Below are positions 5,337 through 7,852 of a stretch of 7,852 bases of DNA, piece after piece. A program made the translations under genes and the position numbers. Position 1 is the first letter of the stretch. The number at the start of each line of letters is the position of its first letter. Location of the stretch: assembly GCA_046496815.1 (NCBI GenBank), contig JAWOGN010000340.1, positions 1 through 7,852 of the forward strand, read 5' to 3'. Source of the DNA: JAWOGN01 sp046496815. GTDB taxonomy: Bacteria; Desulfobacterota; DSM-4660; Desulfatiglandales; Desulfatiglandaceae. Below the pieces are notes generated by a model, which had not been told where the DNA came from, searched no databases, and worked only from the letters and a program-made list of their open reading frames with translations.

Positions 5337-6164
5337 TCAACGCCATTGGATCCTGGGGGGATTCCGCCTGGGAAGACGATGATACTTGAACTTGGGCCAT
5401 CCCACCATCATCGCACCGACGACCCTGCGACCTTTTGGGATCGGAACCGCCTCGGCAAGTGGTGGGTAGAGATTGTATGCTCTGTAGAAGTACCCGGACC
5501 AGGTGGCGCCCAAACCTAAACTCGGGGCGAAAAGCTCGGCATAACTCAGCGCTAAAGCCGTATCCTCGGGACCGAATGGCCAATTCTCATCAACATGAAC
5601 GATAAATAGATGGGGTGCGTTTCTAAGGGGTTTGTAAAGCCCTCTCTCCCACAGATGGACCGTCCTTGGCAATCTCAGAGATTCGGCCCCTGAGGGGTCT
5701 TCCTTGATGATGCTTTTCATCCAGTCTACAATCAAAGCGTCCAATTTTTTCACATCCGCCGGGTTTTCGATGATAATCCAGGCCCATGGTTGAGCGTTCT
5801 TGGCCGAAGGGGCACAAGTAGCAATCTCAATGAGTTTTTCAAGTTTTTCGCGCTCGACCCGTTTATCTCTGAACACCCGTATGGAGCGTCGAGACCTGAG
5901 AAACTGTTCGGCTTGCTCGGCGGAAAGCCTCAAGGCCTTTTCGACCGGCGGGCAATTTGAAGGTGAAAGCCAGCTCAGGGCAAATGCTCCCGTGGGACAA
6001 ACCGCAACGCAATGTCCGCATCTCAGGCATGCGTCTTTGAAATCCGAAACGACTATCGGATATCCGTTTTCCTCACTTATTGCCAGGACTTGGGCTGGAC
6101 ATTCCTCTACACAAATGCCGTCCTGATTGCATTTTTCAAGATCGATCCGTATGAATTTCATCAT
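5337..6164 (-). CDS. ferredoxin-nitroreductase fusion protein
   Basis: A 275-aa protein. Residues 1-62 form a two-cluster ferredoxin domain: C12xxD15xxC18xxxC22P and C46xxC49xxC52xxxC56P. Residues about 88-260 are a nitroreductase/FMN oxidoreductase domain with RSRRSIRVFRDK, CAPSAKNAQPW (FMN contacts), a central AELFAPSLGLGATWSGYF segment and VVGAMMVGWPKFKY near the end. Such fusions are common in anaerobes and are thought to pass ferredoxin-type electrons to FMN for reduction of an unknown substrate; the protein appears cytoplasmic. The second position of the first cluster motif is Asp instead of Cys. Two adjacent ATGs are possible starts; AAAGGAT lies 4-8 bases upstream, and I took the first (6164). 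It is separated from its neighbours by about 110 and 270 bases, so it is probably monocistronic. Confidence 0.92.
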   Translation of the reverse strand: MMKFIRIDLEKCNQDGICVEECPAQVLAISEENGYPIVVSDFKDACLRCGHCVAVCPTGAFALSWLSPSNCPPVEKALRLSAEQAEQFLRSRRSIRVFRDKRVEREKLEKLIEIATCAPSAKNAQPWAWIIIENPADVKKLDALIVDWMKSIIKEDPSGAESLRLPRTVHLWERGLYKPLRNAPHLFIVHVDENWPFGPEDTALALSYAELFAPSLGLGATWSGYFYRAYNLYPPLAEAVPIPKGRRVVGAMMVGWPKFKYHRLPRRNPPRIQWR

Positions 6165-6274
6165 TCAATCCTTTAGGCCATGCTCTCAAATACACGGGCG
6201 CAACAAAACTTGAAGTTTGGCAATCAATTTTTTTTGCCTGCCCTTCCCGGTGGCCTGAAGCAAGCGATTGGCAA

Positions 6275-6820
6275 TCACTCTTTGGGGCTGTCTTCCTTGT
6301 CATGCCCGCGACCATATTTTTCCTCCAGCTGCCGCAGGGTTTCTTTAAGCACTGGAAGCCGCTGCTTGTCCTTGGGATCTGTCGAAGTTTTCTTGAGTTC
6401 GATCAACGTCTTCAGGTCCAGAACTCGAAGGGCGTGGCCCCTGAAATCAATTTCCACGGTGTGCTCCAGGAGGTCCTCATAGGTTCTTCCCCCTTCAATA
6501 GCGGCCAATATATCCAGCGGGCCGATCCGGGTTGTAAGAAGCACATGACCCTTACCGGATAAATCGCGCTCTTTAGGTTCAACCAAGTTGTCATCCATGC
6601 GACGTTGAACGGCATCGACCGATTTGAGAAAGGCAAGTAGCCTGGCGATATTTTCAGGGGACTGACTGTGAACAATGTCCACATCCATTGTTGTGACAGG
6701 GGCGCCCTGAATTACGGCCGCAAGGCCTCCGACCAGAATAAAGTCGACCCCTGCCTCTAACAGCCTTTCCAGAAGTTCACCTAGGTTTGCGCTCGTTGGT
6801 TTTCTGCCGCCTATAGACAT
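6275..6820 (-). CDS. nucleotidyltransferase (MNT/AbiEii-like superfamily)
   Basis: A 181-aa protein with the nucleotidyltransferase core: FILVGGLAAVIQGAPVTTMDVDIV (Gly31-Gly32, catalytic pair Asp46 and Asp48) and a third acidic position in GPLDILAAI (Asp103). The C-terminal third is helical and charged, with LKTLIELKKTSTDPKDKQRL, a motif seen in this group. All three catalytic acids are present, so it is probably active in transferring a nucleotide to an unknown target. ATG 6820 has GGAG 7 bases upstream. It overlaps the preceding 58-aa gene by 44 bases in a different frame, indicating co-expression. Related enzymes include toxin-antitoxin and abortive-infection partners, but housekeeping or unknown roles are also seen, so the module's function is open. 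Confidence 0.87.
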   Translation of the reverse strand: MSIGGRKPTSANLGELLERLLEAGVDFILVGGLAAVIQGAPVTTMDVDIVHSQSPENIARLLAFLKSVDAVQRRMDDNLVEPKERDLSGKGHVLLTTRIGPLDILAAIEGGRTYEDLLEHTVEIDFRGHALRVLDLKTLIELKKTSTDPKDKQRLPVLKETLRQLEEKYGRGHDKEDSPKE

Positions 6821-6953
6821 CTCTCAGCTCCATGATTGTACGAAAAGCGTTGTCGTTGGCCTGCAATCGTTCCTCGGGCGACATTTTTAGGAACATGGCA
6901 ATTAATCCCCTGTCCACACCGGATTGATCATCAGTTTTTGCTTCCTCAGACAT
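6777..6953 (-). CDS. small 58-aa protein paired with the nucleotidyltransferase
   Basis: A short frame from ATG 6953 to a TGA at 6779-6777. It is preceded by AAGGAGGT, one of the best ribosome sites in the window. The product starts MSEEAKTDDQSGVDRG and continues with MSPEERLQANDNAFRTIMEL, then a basic C-terminus (RRQKTNERKPR). It has no signal peptide or membrane segment and looks like a helical cytoplasmic protein. The SPEERLxxND segment resembles small proteins encoded just upstream of this kind of nucleotidyltransferase; that is from memory. The 44-base overlap with the next gene argues for translational coupling. It could be an antitoxin-like partner or substrate of the enzyme; this is inference. 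It does not resemble a classic HEPN protein. Confidence 0.75.
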   Translation of the reverse strand: MSEEAKTDDQSGVDRGLIAMFLKMSPEERLQANDNAFRTIMELRDVYRRQKTNERKPR

Positions 6954-6977
6954 GCCGTGACCTCCTTCGAACTATGA

Positions 6978-7066
6978 ATCCTTTAGCGGAACGGCAGAGC
7001 TCACCTGCCGCTATGGAGCGGCGCGGATGAGCGGTCAGGTGGAGCACCATGATACTGTTTAAGGCC
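6978..7066 (-). repeat. bulged imperfect inverted repeat resembling an attC site
   Basis: Arms 6999-7012 and 7030-7045 form 14 base pairs with two unpaired bases (T7035, G7042), all on one arm, around a 17-base loop. Flanking this at 11 bases on each side are ATCCTTTAGC (6978-6987) and GTTTAAGGCC (7057-7066), which are 6/10 complementary. Read on the minus strand, the unpaired C lies in the first arm, as in integron attC sites, and the outer boxes are degenerate RYYYAAC / GTTRRRY (5 of 7 each). The geometry is seen directly; the attC identity is tentative. The 58-aa gene starts 33 bases beyond the putative crossover. Confidence 0.35.
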
Positions 7067-7130
7067 TCCTCGTAAAGCGTGATAAGATGTCTTTGTCACC
7101 AAAACATCCCAAGCCAAAGTAGGAAGCCAG

Positions 7131-7324
7131 ATGAGATTCTACACCAAACGGCATAAGTTTTATTGCGGAATCGACCTGCATGCGAAAAAATGTATCTCTG
7201 CATCCTCGATCAAGCGGGAGAGATCAGGCTGCACCAGAACATCAAGACCGATCGGCAACGTTTCCTGGAGACAATCAACCCGTTTCGAGATGATATCGTG
7301 ATTGCCGTAGAATGCATGTTCACA
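7131..7324 (+). pseudogene. IS110-family transposase, N-terminal fragment with frameshift
   Basis: ATG 7131, with AGGAAG upstream, encodes MRFYTKRHKFYCGIDLHAKK. After a run of six A (7185-7190) the homologous frame shifts by one base and continues MYLCILDQAGEIRLHQNIKT, then FLETINPFRDDIVIAVECMFT. This is the RuvC-like N-terminus of IS110 transposases (CGIDLHA with the first catalytic Asp; AVECMFT). The loss of one A compared with the expected seven disrupts the gene. Homology stops at about 7324, where a ParE-like fragment on the other strand begins; the remaining 250 or more residues, including the rest of the DEDD site and the Ser-containing domain, are absent. It is a dead relic. Confidence 0.8.
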
Positions 7325-7333
7325 GGGTCTGCG

Positions 7334-7402
7334 AATCACTTCACGGATAGAGAGGTCACCGAACTCAGATACCATTCGCCCGGATTCTGGGAAATCCGCC
7401 AA
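7334..7402 (-). pseudogene. ParE/RelE-family toxin, short C-terminal fragment
   Basis: Minus-strand residues LADFPESGRMVSEFGDLSI followed by REVI match the well-conserved segment of ParE/RelE toxins (FPESGR.VPEFGD..IREVI). The usual following YRI-YR end is missing because the frame runs into the antisense of the IS110 relic, and a stop lies just upstream (SAD-stop). No frame further upstream shows the toxin's N-terminus, nor is an antitoxin gene visible. It is about 23 codons of a broken gene. Confidence 0.6.
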
Positions 7403-7441
7403 TTAATCGGCAGATTTGAGAGGTATTTTAGGATATTGTGA

Positions 7442-7741
7442 AGCGAAAAACAACACAAGCGATGCGCAAAATATTTTCTCTCAGTGGCCTGATGGTGAAT
7501 GTTTCTGCGAGGGTATTGACAAAGCTTCAGGGATCCGGTAATGTCTGCGGCCAAAAGGAAGATGGAAATGAGTGTCACACGCGCTTTTATACGCTTTTAT
7601 TTTTACTTTAGCTGGAGGGCCGGCATGGGTTAGTGTGTGACGACGCCAACAATATCGAAGCAAAGCGGAGCACACGCTCCGCTTTTTTTTTGCTCAAGAC
7701 GGTGTGGCCTTTTTATGATCATGGAAAGGAGTCGTGTGAGG
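7442..7741. other. stretch without a recognised intact gene
   Basis: It contains a short plus-strand frame from 7441 (KRKTTQAMRKIFSLSGLMVN and onward, ending at a TAG about 7609). Its first 25 residues vaguely resemble the C-terminal end of DDE transposases, but too weakly to call. The rest is the terminator at 7662-7691 and a leader before the gene at 7742, with a TATGAT at 7714-7719. Confidence 0.35.
7662..7691 (+). terminator. strong intrinsic terminator
   Basis: AAAGCGGAGC (7662-7671) and GCTCCGCTTT (7676-7685) form a perfect 10-bp stem with an ACAC loop, followed by an unbroken run of nine T (7683-7691). Orientation is plus. No intact plus-strand gene ends just upstream, so it is probably left over from a lost gene or insulates the gene at 7742. 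Confidence 0.85.
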
Positions 7742-7852
7742 ATGGCGAAAACGGCCTCAGAGTATTTTCCCGTGCCGGACACCAGGGGGACGCGAACCCC
7801 CCTGGGGCTCAATGATCGGTTGGGACTGGTCGCCCTCATCGACGAGGAGATG
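7742..7852 (+). CDS. start of an unrecognised gene, runs off the window
   Basis: ATG 7742 is preceded by AAAGGAG (10 bases away); an in-frame GTG at 7736 is a second candidate start. The frame stays open to the window end (37 codons), reading MAKTASEYFPVPDTRGTRTP and then LGLNDRLGLVALIDEEM. The second half vaguely recalls the LGLxxRLGLxxLID start of IS1634-like transposases, which is too little to assign. A short hairpin within the coding DNA (CCAGGGGG 7782-7789, CCCCCTGG 7798-7805) is unexplained. The upstream terminator separates it from the relics to its left. Confidence 0.55.
   Translation, partial: MAKTASEYFPVPDTRGTRTPLGLNDRLGLVALIDEEM

Noticed and set aside
5254..5583. 109-residue minus-strand frame within the nitroreductase gene
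   Set aside because: It is a shifted reading of the nitroreductase coding sequence with no motif of its own.
6217..6277. TTGGCAATCA direct repeat (6217-6226 and 6268-6277)
   Set aside because: Ten-base repeats are expected by chance, and one copy overlaps the nucleotidyltransferase stop codon; no further structure supports it.
7185..7192. Programmed frameshift at the A run of the IS110 relic
   Set aside because: The run has only six A and the gene is truncated soon after, so a simple deletion in a dead gene is the better explanation.
1..7852. CRISPR array, tRNA or rRNA genes
   Set aside because: I saw no regularly spaced direct repeats with unique spacers and no tRNA- or rRNA-like segments.

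Overview
The window looks like an accessory stretch of a Gram-negative, probably anaerobic bacterium of the Desulfobacterota (deltaproteobacterial) type. This is inferred from gene content: a ferredoxin-nitroreductase fusion, a UROD/MetE-like protein of the kind common in that group, two lipoproteins, and an ECF sigma/anti-sigma locus with CBM48-type domains. No 16S or other phylogenetic marker is present. Nearly all intact genes are on the minus strand.

Left edge (1-924): a 5'-truncated UROD/MetE-like gene (minus) abuts the C-terminal end of a REP-associated-type transposase (plus). Both are remnants. They are followed by a gene-free stretch with one strong hairpin.

Centre (925-4105, minus; order of transcription from high to low coordinates): a CBM48-type lipoprotein; an ECF sigma factor; a membrane-spanning anti-sigma-like protein with a C-terminal CBM48-type domain; a secreted helical protein with a Gly-rich tail; and a secreted Gly/Pro-rich protein containing a 57-bp tandem repeat. 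The bipartite element TGTGACC-N16-CGTWWAT lies upstream of both the sigma gene and the last gene, with identical spacing. I read it as the promoter recognised by this sigma factor. The proposal is a cell-envelope regulatory circuit in which a sugar-polymer-binding-like domain outside the membrane controls the sigma factor, which drives itself and secreted Gly-rich proteins. The assignment of gene products is from sequence; the circuit is inference.

Right of centre (4379-6164, minus): a TPR lipoprotein with a sigma70-like promoter and a terminator overlapping its stop codon, then a two-cluster ferredoxin-nitroreductase fusion.

Right part (6275-7852): a 58-aa gene, easily overlooked because it is so short, overlaps a nucleotidyltransferase gene in a two-gene module of toxin-antitoxin-like layout. 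Just upstream lies a bulged imperfect hairpin resembling an integron attC site. Beyond it are mobile-element debris (a frameshifted, truncated IS110 transposase joined to a ParE/RelE toxin fragment on the other strand), an isolated strong terminator, and the start of an unrecognised gene that runs off the window.
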